Shown piece after piece: positions 11,606 through 20,600 of a DNA stretch of 64,000 nucleotides. Source of the DNA: an uncultured Clostridium sp. (GTDB taxonomy: Bacteria; Bacillota; Clostridia; Lachnospirales; Lachnospiraceae); NCBI GenBank assembly GCA_900538475.1, contig UPYT01000010.1, positions 38,387 to 102,386 on the forward strand, given 5' to 3'. The translations under genes and the position numbers were made by a program. Numbering within the stretch: the stretch's first letter is position 1; each line of letters starts with the position of its first letter. The notes under the pieces are model-generated. The model saw nothing but the letters and a program-made list of their open reading frames with translations, ran no database searches and had not been told where the DNA came from.

Positions 11606-13099
11606 TCAGCCTGCCATGGGATGTACTCCCTCATTATTTTCTTCCTTCTCTTCAGACTCCTCAGTCGGCTTAACTGCCTTTTTCCAGGCATGCATAGCCA
11701 GTGCCATAGCGATAACGCCATAGGATACGAATACACGGAAATACTCACCGATGACCGGATCGCCGAACAGCTCCTTACCAGCCAGCGGAGATACGATAAA
11801 CAGTGTATGGAACAGGACAATACCCAGCAGAGCCTGCTTATTGGTAGCCTTCTGTACAGAAGCGCCTCCTACCAGAAGAGCTGCAATCGCAAACTGTCCC
11901 ACCTGAGTATGAGCGCCGTAGGTGGACAGGGTTCCCACATTCTGCAGGAAGATCAGCTGTCCCCAGCTCGCCAATACCGTTGAGAAAATCATGGCAATGA
12001 TACGGGTTCTGTCTACGTTGATACCGGAAGCGTTTGCCACGGCACGGCTCTGACCTACCGTTCTCATATTCTGGCCCAGACGGGTCTTCAGAAGAACATT
12101 GTTAAATACGCAGAGAGCTGCAATACACAGGTAAGTCATAACCGGAAGCTTCACCATAATCAGCACCTTGTACAGGGCCGGAATATAGGTCAGACCATAT
12201 ACGACTGCTGCTGCCGCGATATATCCAAGAGCTTTTTTGGTATTAAACGGCTCGCCGCCTTCCTCAGATTTGGCCGCCAGCTTTGCTTTTACAAACTGCG
12301 CTGCCTGAACAATCACAGTCAGGAGACAGCAAAGCTCCACTGCAGAAAGCAGAAGCAGACGGTCAGCAGATAAGAACCGCTCAACCGGACCAATAAAGCT
12401 GATTCCATAAATCACAACTGCTGCTGCCACCGTGCTTCCTGTTTTCTTCCAGTTGTTCTCCTGCTTCTTAGCCAGCTTAAAGGCCAGGGAGCAAACCGTT
12501 CCAATCAGGAACAGATAGAAACCAACCTCCAGAATCGTCAGCATGGGAACATTGTCCAGAGCATATTTTACGGTATCCTTTAAGTCAATGGTATTCTTAA
12601 CACCAACACCTGTAGGAATCATCAGCTTGGTATTTACCATAGGAATAATACCGCCGAATACAAACAGGAAAATAAACTGATAAATTCCTTCTGCAAAATA
12701 TCCCAGCACCAGACCGCCGATCATCTCGCTGCCCTTCATATGGTTAAACAGCTTACCTACCAGATAACCAAAAAGAACAGAGAACGGAGTTGCCAGAGCT
12801 GCCGTCACCAGAAATCCGCCGAAACCGGTCAGACCCCAGTATGTTGTCAGAAACAGAGCAATCTGCGCAGACATGGCTCCGATAACAATACCAAAGTTCA
12901 GTCCCATGCCGGCAATAACCGGAATAATCAGGGAAAGTACAATAAATGAGTTACGCGCAATTCGAGTAAACAGCTCCGGAATAACAAAAGTCAGCGGCTG
13001 CTTTGATGCAATGGTTGCGCCTACACACAATAATATAAACAGAATTACTACTTTATTCTGAAACAGAATATCCTTCAGCTTCTTATTCACGGCCGTCAC
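11606..13099 (-). CDS. ABC importer permease, simple sugar/nucleoside type (second)
   Basis: A 497-residue membrane permease of the BPD_transp_2 (RbsC/YufQ-like) class, larger than usual because of an extra cytoplasmic, Lys/Glu-rich loop near residues 265-285 and extra membrane helices. The late GINVDRTRIIAMIFSTVLAS and LLVGGASVQKATNKQALLG segments contain the family's ATPase-coupling and conserved GGAS region. It overlaps the first permease gene by 17 bp, so the two are probably translated together and form a heterodimer. Confidence 0.88.
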   Translation of the reverse strand: MTAVNKKLKDILFQNKVVILFILLCVGATIASKQPLTFVIPELFTRIARNSFIVLSLIIPVIAGMGLNFGIVIGAMSAQIALFLTTYWGLTGFGGFLVTAALATPFSVLFGYLVGKLFNHMKGSEMIGGLVLGYFAEGIYQFIFLFVFGGIIPMVNTKLMIPTGVGVKNTIDLKDTVKYALDNVPMLTILEVGFYLFLIGTVCSLAFKLAKKQENNWKKTGSTVAAAVVIYGISFIGPVERFLSADRLLLLSAVELCCLLTVIVQAAQFVKAKLAAKSEEGGEPFNTKKALGYIAAAAVVYGLTYIPALYKVLIMVKLPVMTYLCIAALCVFNNVLLKTRLGQNMRTVGQSRAVANASGINVDRTRIIAMIFSTVLASWGQLIFLQNVGTLSTYGAHTQVGQFAIAALLVGGASVQKATNKQALLGIVLFHTLFIVSPLAGKELFGDPVIGEYFRVFVSYGVIAMALAMHAWKKAVKPTEESEEKEENNEGVHPMAG

Positions 13100-14174
13100 C
13101 TCCCTTTGCCTGAGTCAGAGCGTAGATAATAATACCGTTGGAAATAATCATACGCATAACCTCGGACAGGTTTCCTTCCGGAATAATCTGGTTTACAACC
13201 GGAAGTCCCAGCGTCATGATACCCTGGAACAGGAATGTACCAATCAGTACATGAACAATCAATGCCCTCTTCGGTGTTGCACCGCCAATCAGCACTGCGG
13301 CTACAGAGGTAAAGCCCATCATCATCGGTCCGTTATACAGCTGCATAAAGCCGAAGCCCTGCGCGTACACCAGAATACCGACTGCCGCCAGCACTGTGGA
13401 AATGGTGGTTCCAATCAGGCGCATCTTATTTACATTGATTCCTGCTGCTTTGGCAAACATGGGATTGGCGCCTGCAGCAGTCATTGCCATACCGGTTTTG
13501 GACCGCATAAACAGCCATACCAGGAAGCACATCAGGAAGAAGAACAGCAAAAGACCGGTCGGGAACAGGAAATCACCCATTCCGAAAGCCATTGTCTTAT
13601 TCATAACCTCACTGAAAGAAGATGCCAGAGAAATGGTATTACGCATACCTTTACCGGCATTGGGCCAGATCAGCTCACCATTATCAAAAGGAAGCAGCAT
13701 CCAGACCATATTCATAAATGCGATAACAGAGAATCCCACATAAGTGGTAACTGTCATCTCAGAGCCCTTTACCCGGTTTAACAGCAGTCCATAAAGATAG
13801 CCGATTCCCGTAGCCAGAACCACACCAATCAGAATTGCCACCAGAATTGCCACCCAGGCTGCAAACAGCGGATGAATGGCTACCAGAGACGGATTCTGTG
13901 CAATATTCAGCTGAATGACAATAATACCGCCCAGCAGGCCTCCTACGATACCCATGGAGATACCAAAGTTCAGGCCAATTCCGCACTGAACCGCAGGCAC
14001 CATAGCCAGGGCCAGAATTCCAAACATACCCCAGCGGCGAAGGATATCACCGAAAAACTGCGGCATATTCATCTGAAAGGCTGATGCCCCGATAACCAGC
14101 AGAATAAAGAATCCTGCAATAATAATACGCGGCAGGCCGAATTTATTTATCATCTTTTTTAATGGATTATCCAT
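13083..14174 (-). CDS. ABC importer permease, simple sugar/nucleoside type (first)
   Basis: A 363-residue permease with about ten membrane helices and the same late motifs as its partner (GINVNKMRLIGTTISTVLAA, AAVLIGGATPKRA). I place the start at ATG 14174 (MDNPLKKM) because an AAAGGAGGTC site precedes it and the preceding ATPase gene stops right there (ATGGATAA overlap). It would pair with the second permease in a BMP-family-like importer. Confidence 0.88.
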   Translation of the reverse strand: MDNPLKKMINKFGLPRIIIAGFFILLVIGASAFQMNMPQFFGDILRRWGMFGILALAMVPAVQCGIGLNFGISMGIVGGLLGGIIVIQLNIAQNPSLVAIHPLFAAWVAILVAILIGVVLATGIGYLYGLLLNRVKGSEMTVTTYVGFSVIAFMNMVWMLLPFDNGELIWPNAGKGMRNTISLASSFSEVMNKTMAFGMGDFLFPTGLLLFFFLMCFLVWLFMRSKTGMAMTAAGANPMFAKAAGINVNKMRLIGTTISTVLAAVGILVYAQGFGFMQLYNGPMMMGFTSVAAVLIGGATPKRALIVHVLIGTFLFQGIMTLGLPVVNQIIPEGNLSEVMRMIISNGIIIYALTQAKGGDGRE

Positions 14175-15783
14175 TGTTCTGACCTCCTTTCCATGCTCCG
14201 GACATTGCCAGTCCAAAGTTTGCATCTGAATCATCCGGAGACAGGATACATGCCAGCTTTCCGTCAGAAACGATGCCTATCCGGTCAGAAATGGACCGCA
14301 GTTCTACTAATTCAGAGGAAACAATAATTACTGTTAATCCGGTTTCCCGGTTCAGCTTTGTCAGGTACTCCAGCACCAGCTTTTTCGCACCGATATCAAT
14401 ACCACGGGTCGGCTCTGATACAAACAGAATATCCGGCTCCAGAGTCAGCGCACGAGCCAGACACACCTTCTGCTGATTTCCGCCTGACAGCCTTCCTGCT
14501 GCCTGACGAATTCCAGTACAGCGAATATCCAGGGTCTTTACCATATTTTCTGCATGAGCCTTGGCTGCTGCAGAATCGTAAAGATGCATCCAGCCGATTT
14601 TCTTTAAGAACTTGCCATTGGTGTACATGGCAGAGAAGATAATATTCTGCTCAATGCTTTCATCCAGCAGAAGACCTACGCCCCGACGATCCTCAGAAAC
14701 AAAGGCAACCTTGTGTTCCAGGGCATCGCCCAGCTTATCCAGATTCAGAAGCTCGCCGTTGATCCTGACCTCGCCAGATGCCTTGTACAGCCCCATGATT
14801 CCATTGGGAATTCCCAGCTTACCCTGTCCTGCCAGGCCGCCAATACCGAAAATCTCACCTTTCCGGATATCCAGGTCAATTCCTTTTACCTGCTCACCAG
14901 GCATATCTACCTTGTAGTTGCGAAGACTTACAGCAATCTCCTTGTCACTGATCTTACGGGTATCCGGCTCAGAGCTTTCATCTACCAGCTTCTCTACCTT
15001 ACGGCCAATCATCAGCTCTGCAATCTCAACTACGTTGGTATCTTTAATCTCTTTTCTTGCAACGAACTCGCCATCTCGAAGAATGGTCATACCGTCCGCC
15101 ACTGCCATAACCTCGTCCAAACGGTGAGTAATGAAAATAATAGCAATGCCCTGGGATGAAATCACCCGCATGGCTTCCAGAAGACGATCTGCCTCAGACT
15201 CTGTCAGAACTGCTGTCGGCTCGTCGAATACCAGAATCCGAATACCAGTCTTATCCAGCTCACGGGCAATCTCAATAAACTGCATATATCCTACTGGAAG
15301 ACCTGCCACCTTCACATAGTCCTCAATCTGAAGTCCTATGGTCTTTAACGCCTTCTTGGCATCCTTTCTCATGGCCTTTGTATCCAGGGTTTCCATGGAT
15401 TTGCCAAAAAGACGGCTTGCCAGGTTCGGCGTACTGATTTCACGTCCAACCTTAATATTCTCTGTAACAGTAAATCCCGGAATCAGCATAAATTCCTGAT
15501 GCACCATACCGATGCCCAGCTCCATGGCCTTTAAGGGGGTATCGATGACTACATCCTCGCCGCCTACCTGAATCGTTCCCTCATATCCTCCCGTATTGTG
15601 AATCACAGGCATACCAAACAGGATATTCATCAGTGTGGATTTTCCTGCTCCGTTCTCTCCCATCAGCGCATGAATCTCGCCGGGACGAATATGCAGGTTT
15701 ACTCCTTTTAAAACACGGTTGCCGTAATATTCTTTGGCAATGTTGTCCATTTTAAGGACATAGATTTCGTTCGTGTTCTCCAA
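14167..15783 (-). CDS. ABC importer ATPase with two nucleotide-binding domains
   Basis: A 538-residue protein with tandem ABC domains, as in RbsA/YufO. Domain 1 (about 10-250) has Walker A GENGAGKS, the Q-loop MVHQEF and Walker B ILVFDEPTAVL, but a degenerate signature region. Domain 2 (about 275-520) has GLAGQGKLG as an imperfect Walker A, and LSGGNQQK and DILFVSEPTRGID as signature and Walker B. One sound and one weaker site is usual for this class. It powers the two downstream permeases. The lipoprotein gene lies 246 bp upstream with hairpins between. Confidence 0.93.
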   Translation of the reverse strand: MENTNEIYVLKMDNIAKEYYGNRVLKGVNLHIRPGEIHALMGENGAGKSTLMNILFGMPVIHNTGGYEGTIQVGGEDVVIDTPLKAMELGIGMVHQEFMLIPGFTVTENIKVGREISTPNLASRLFGKSMETLDTKAMRKDAKKALKTIGLQIEDYVKVAGLPVGYMQFIEIARELDKTGIRILVFDEPTAVLTESEADRLLEAMRVISSQGIAIIFITHRLDEVMAVADGMTILRDGEFVARKEIKDTNVVEIAELMIGRKVEKLVDESSEPDTRKISDKEIAVSLRNYKVDMPGEQVKGIDLDIRKGEIFGIGGLAGQGKLGIPNGIMGLYKASGEVRINGELLNLDKLGDALEHKVAFVSEDRRGVGLLLDESIEQNIIFSAMYTNGKFLKKIGWMHLYDSAAAKAHAENMVKTLDIRCTGIRQAAGRLSGGNQQKVCLARALTLEPDILFVSEPTRGIDIGAKKLVLEYLTKLNRETGLTVIIVSSELVELRSISDRIGIVSDGKLACILSPDDSDANFGLAMSGAWKGGQNNG

Positions 15784-15904
15784 TTCAATAACCTCTTTCT
15801 ACATTCATTTGTTATAAGTCTCACAGGGCACTTCCTGTAAGGAAAAAGAGTTCCTCTCTGCACTCCCCATCAGGCGAAACGCTTTTTCTTTACAGAAAGC
15901 ATCT

Positions 15905-15993
15905 CCTGTACAGAACCGCCGTCCCTTTCAACCGTTCTGTATACAGGAAAAGGTTCCGCCAACTTTCGCCGTAATGCGTCTGTTGGCGAAACC
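15905..15993. repeat. two inverted repeats between lipoprotein and ATPase genes
   Basis: CCTGTACAGAAC (from 15905) pairs with GTTCTGTATACAGG (to 15947) with a 2-nt bulge, and GGTTCCGCCAAC (15952-15963) pairs with GTTGGCGAAACC (15982-15993) with one mismatch. They occupy most of the 246-bp gap. Such hairpins between a binding-protein gene and its transporter genes often stabilise the upstream mRNA and lower downstream expression; that role is inferred here. Confidence 0.5.
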
Positions 15994-16029
15994 CTGTTGC
16001 TCCTGAATTAATATGGTTTCAGCCGTTCT

Positions 16030-17271
16030 TTATTCAAAAGTAACAAAATCAGACATAACCAGGAAATGATTGTCCTTAGCATTGCCACTGTCATCTACAT
16101 AGTGAGCAATGGTCATCTTTGCATCCGGAGTATACTGCTCTGCACATTCCTGGATGGTGTCACGCAGAACCTGCTCGTCCAGAACCACACCATTGGTCTC
16201 GCCTTCCAGAACCTTCTTTGCATACTCAACGCCTGCATTTACGAACAGCATATTACAGGGAACGCCCCAGGTGGAAACACGTCCGCCCATGTTGTACTCG
16301 TCAACCTTGGCCTGCAGCTGCTCCATCATGTAGGTTACATCAGCCTCATGACCAGCCATGTCGATATTAAGAGCTGCCGGGAATGCGTGGAACGGAGACG
16401 GACAGCACTGTAAGCTGTAGATAGCGCCGTTCTCAAATACGGAACGAATCAGCGGCTCCTGCATACCACAGTTGGTGGTGAAGAATACAGTGTCCTTGCC
16501 GTACTTCTCGATCTGACGCGGAACATCCTCCAGGATGAACTGCTGAGCACCGGTAATACCAGAGTCACCGGTCGGGTCCGGAGCGGTGACGTCAACCATC
16601 TCGATACCGTTCTCTTCACAGTACTTCTTCATGTTCTCGTGACGTGCAACGATCAGAGCGTAGCTCATGTGACGCGGGAAAGAGTAGTGAATCAGAGTCT
16701 TTGCACCCTGCGCCTTTGCCTGCGGCGGAATCACAGTACCGCATCCAGGCTCGTCAACCTGCAGAACGATATCAGCCTTCGGGTTAATAACGCCCGGGTC
16801 CTCACCAGGAGTACCTGCAATGAAGATCATGTCAGGACGGGTCTCACGTACTTTGTCGATTGCAGCTGCGGTTCCCGGAACTGCCTGACACCAAACAATT
16901 GCCTTAACCTCTGGATCAGAAGCCATTGCTACTGCATTGGAAATCAGAGTCTCGGTTTCAGTGGTAAAGTTATCCGGATAGGTAGCGGTAACAATCATGT
17001 CACCGTACTTCTCTTTCATCTTGTTGGCCTGAGTAATCTCCTCATCACCCTGAGATGCTGTACCGGTAAGAATACCAATCTTAAAAGGCTCAGCCTCTTT
17101 CTGCTCCTCTGCTTTGGTCTCAGCTCCCTCTGCTGATTCCCCTGCTGCTGCAGTAGTTGCTGCCTCAGTCGCCGGTGCTGCTGTTGTTGCTGCCGGCTCT
17201 GCGCCGCGACAGCCTGCCAGAGACAATACCATTGCCGCTGCCATTGTCAGACTTAAGAAACGCTTTTTCAT
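16030..17271 (-). CDS. DUF3798-like substrate-binding lipoprotein
   Basis: A 413-residue secreted lipoprotein. The signal peptide ends in the lipobox LSLAGC (Cys21), followed by a Thr/Ala/Glu-rich linker (about 22-60) and a two-lobed periplasmic-binding-protein-like domain starting FKIGILTGTASQGDEE. The body resembles the DUF3798 family rather than typical BMP (Med) lipoproteins; this is from memory and would need a profile search. Its place ahead of a BMP-type double ATPase and two permeases argues that it is the binding protein of that importer. Start supported by AAGGAGGAG. Ligand unknown. Confidence 0.75.
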   Translation of the reverse strand: MKKRFLSLTMAAAMVLSLAGCRGAEPAATTAAPATEAATTAAAGESAEGAETKAEEQKEAEPFKIGILTGTASQGDEEITQANKMKEKYGDMIVTATYPDNFTTETETLISNAVAMASDPEVKAIVWCQAVPGTAAAIDKVRETRPDMIFIAGTPGEDPGVINPKADIVLQVDEPGCGTVIPPQAKAQGAKTLIHYSFPRHMSYALIVARHENMKKYCEENGIEMVDVTAPDPTGDSGITGAQQFILEDVPRQIEKYGKDTVFFTTNCGMQEPLIRSVFENGAIYSLQCCPSPFHAFPAALNIDMAGHEADVTYMMEQLQAKVDEYNMGGRVSTWGVPCNMLFVNAGVEYAKKVLEGETNGVVLDEQVLRDTIQECAEQYTPDAKMTIAHYVDDSGNAKDNHFLVMSDFVTFE

Positions 17272-17401
17272 TTTTCTCCTCCTTATAAGTGTCTGTATTT
17301 ATTTCAATATACTCCTGCGAGCATACAGAAATCAAATTTGGCAAAAAATAACACATCCGCCGGATCTCCTGTAAAACTAGTCACCTTTTTTGATTTCACT
17401 A

Positions 17402-17431
17402 AGTATAGCACAAGCAAGTGTCTTTTGTCCA
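17402..17431 (-). promoter_or_regulatory. promoter of the lipoprotein/ABC importer operon
   Basis: TGGACA (17426-17431) and TATACT (17402-17407) on the minus strand are separated by 18 bp, about 130 bp before the lipoprotein start. The leader in between showed no known riboswitch signature by eye. Confidence 0.6.
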
Positions 17432-17570
17432 GCTACTTTTGTATGCGACAGGCGAATTTTTTCTGAAAGATTGTCTGAAAGTCATGAAAGTCACGCTATT
17501 ATAAAACATATTTTCTGTTTTTCTTCTGCTGACAGATAGTTTTTTCGATTCGCCTGTAGTTATGAAACAG

Positions 17571-17613
17571 GCAGCAGCCTCTCCAGAGTTCTTCTTTCCG
17601 GAGAGGCTGCTGC
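17571..17613 (-). terminator. hairpin terminator after the first PL8 lyase
   Basis: A perfect 14-bp stem (GCAGCAGCCTCTCC with GGAGAGGCTGCTGC) lies 20 bp past the lyase stop. The T-run on the minus strand is poor (CTGTTTCATAA), so termination may be partial. The rest of the 360-bp gap to 17272 holds the importer promoter and nothing else I recognise. Confidence 0.6.
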
Positions 17614-17632
17614 AATTTCAAAGCCCTATCTC

Positions 17633-20600
17633 TTATTTCTGTACCCAGACACCCTGGCTGTCTACCTGATAGCCGTCCGGCGTCATGCCTGACTGATACA
17701 GCGCTCCCTGAGGCATTCCTGGGTTCTGCTGCTGATTCACAATCCATGCAGACTCCTGGCGGGTCCAGCCAGTATTTCCACGGGTAATGTCATTGAGGAA
17801 GTACCACTTGCCATCAATATTCTGCCAGCCTGTTGCCATAGCACCACTTGGAAGCAGATAATACCAGTGCTGATCCTTTGTCTCAAAATACCAGCCTGTT
17901 CTCATATAGCCCTCTGCATCAAAGCAATACCACGTATTCTGAATCAGACTCCAGCTGTTCGTCTCATAGCTGCCGTCTGCGCGGCGATATCTCCATCTGC
18001 CGCCCTCGTTCTGCCAGATTCCGGAAGCAGACACTGCCGGACCTCGTGATGAAGAGCCAGAGGAACCAGAACCGCCGGATCTCTTTCTTCTGAATTCAGC
18101 AGTTACCTCTATATCCTCACGCAAAATCAGGCGATAGGTTCCGTCAGAAGCAGTCTTTACCTTTTTGCCGTTTACATACAGTGCATTCAGTCTGTACCGG
18201 GAATCAGGAACTGCTTTCAGGATAATCTCCGTTCCTTCCGGTCCCTCCAGGCGGTTTGCAGTTACTGTACCGTTTGGAATATCCGGATCAATGACAACGT
18301 GGAACAGCTCTGTTTCCGGATTTTCCGGTTCTTCTCCCTCTGCATTTGCCAGAACAATAGTACCTGTCCGGCTCAGCATCAGAACAAGGTGATCATCCTC
18401 CAGCTTCCAGGTCAGAGGATATTCTTTTCCGTTTTCACCAAATACTGCTGCCACTATCTTTCTTTCCGGATCAATACACTCCGGAAGAGCTACCTCCAGG
18501 CGAATCGGAGCCTTCATAGACAGTCTGTTTCTCTCTCCGTCTTCCTTTTCCAGGAACAACTGCGTTCCAAAGCTATAGCAGTGCTCTGCATCTACTTTTA
18601 CGCCGCCAAGCTTCTCCGGAACTACCGGTTTTTTATCCGGCTCTTCTGCATTGGAATCCGTTGCCTTTGCTGCCGGAGCATCTTCTTCTGTATCTGCATT
18701 TGACGCAGTGGCCTTGCGATTCTCCACGAAGTCTGCATTAGACGGTGTTGCTTCCTCGTCCTCAGACAGAATCCACTCATCCTCGTCTACAATGTCTGCA
18801 TCCTCCTCATCGAGAATCTCTGCATTAGACGGTGTTGCTGTCGGTCTGTCTTCTTCCTCAGCCTCGCCAATCACCAGAACTGCTCTGGAAGGACCTTCTG
18901 CCTCAGACGGCAGAATACTTAAAGCCATACCCTGAGCTTCTGCTGGACTCAGCTCTACGGCATCCTCAGATATCTCTTCTGCCTCCTCCACTGCATACTC
19001 CGTTCCTGCGAATGCCTCCTGATACAGCTCGGAAACAGCCAGAACATCATCAATCATGTAGCGAATCAGCTTATCATTGTCTGTATCCGCAATTTCTTCT
19101 ACAGCAAGCTTCACAGCCTCTCTGGCCTCTTCAGAATCTGTTCCGTTTTCTTCTGCTGCCTTCAGAGCATTCCTTATGGTGATTTTCAGTTCCTGAATCT
19201 CCTGCGGAAGCTCTGCAGATGCCGGACTTCCCAGAGATACATATGCATGGAAGGTCACTCCGGTATCTGTTTCTGCAGTTACAACCAGAGCTGTATTTTT
19301 TTCTTCCTCGTCAATCAGAAGCACTCCGTTTTCATCCACTGCAGTACCTTCTGCCAGAGAAACTCCTGTTCCCTGTACAGACCATTCTGTCTGCTGAATT
19401 CCCAGACCGTAATCACGGATTTCAAACTCCTGGGAGCTGCCCTTTTCCAGCTGAACTGCTGCCGGAGCAATCGATGCCCCCAGCTGAAGCTCTGCCATAG
19501 AAGAAGCGCCGTTGGTTCCCTCCATCTGGAAGGTCAGCACTGTGCTTCCGTCTGCCTTCTGTTCACAGGTTACATTCTCATCCAGACGTTCTTCTGAAGC
19601 AACCGGCTTACGAAGGGTAATCTGGATTGTTTCTTTGTTTTTCATAGTCGGATCAGAAACTGCCACGGTCAGCAGGCCTGTCTCTGATTCCTGAAGCATC
19701 ACAGATGCCGCACTGCTGCTGGTTACATCATTTACAGTTCCACCGTTTTTATTCCAGAAATTGATTCCGGTCATGTTCAGGCCCTGATGATATACAGCCT
19801 GTACGCTCTCGCTATTTTCCAGAACAGCAATCTGAGGAGCTGCCGCATAAGCTTCTGTCTCTTCTGCTGTTTTCTCCGGAAGAAGTACATAGCTGTAATC
19901 TGCATTCTTTGGATTCTTTCCGTGATCAATCCACAGCTCCAGGTAATTTTCTGTGCTTTCTCCCTCAAAGGTACCTACATCACTCCAGTTTCCTGTGGTT
20001 TTTCCACGACGAGCCTGGATCTCTGTATTCTCCATCGGGAAATAATATCCTGTTCCGGAAGTTTCATTTCCTTCCAGATGAGCCCATCTTACCTGATCAA
20101 AAACAGTTCCTGATACATCTGCGCTGCGATCTACCAGCTCCTTAATATCTGCTTCCTTCACAGGAAGGTTCTCTGTCTCTCCATCTACAACAAAACGGTT
20201 CTCTCCGTCTTTGTTCAGCTTCTTATTCTCAATCGTTGTCTCTACCGGAAGATCCATTCCTTCGTTTGTAATTCCTGCGCCAAGACAAACAATTTCATTA
20301 TCAAACATAAACCAGGACTTTTTACCCTTCAGCTTCGGCGCATAAGTAACAGATGCGTCTCCTGCAATTCCTCGGTTCTTTCCGGTAAATGCCATACCGC
20401 TGATACCGTAGTTTCCAATGCTGCTTCCGCCTACCCAGCTTTCTGTGCCCAGGAAGTCTCCGCCCTGCGCATAGCCAGAGCTGTCCGGCTTTCCAGTTCC
20501 GATATTTACTGGAACAACTGTAGTTCCCGGAAGTCTCAGAGGATTGACCGTATTCCAGAAATTCTCCGTATACTGCTTATCTCCATCGTAAAGATAGGTC

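Noticed and set aside
18651..18935. Plus-strand ORFs inside the lyase genes
   Set aside because: They are antisense shadows of the acidic linker; they appear identically in both lyase copies simply because the DNA is identical.
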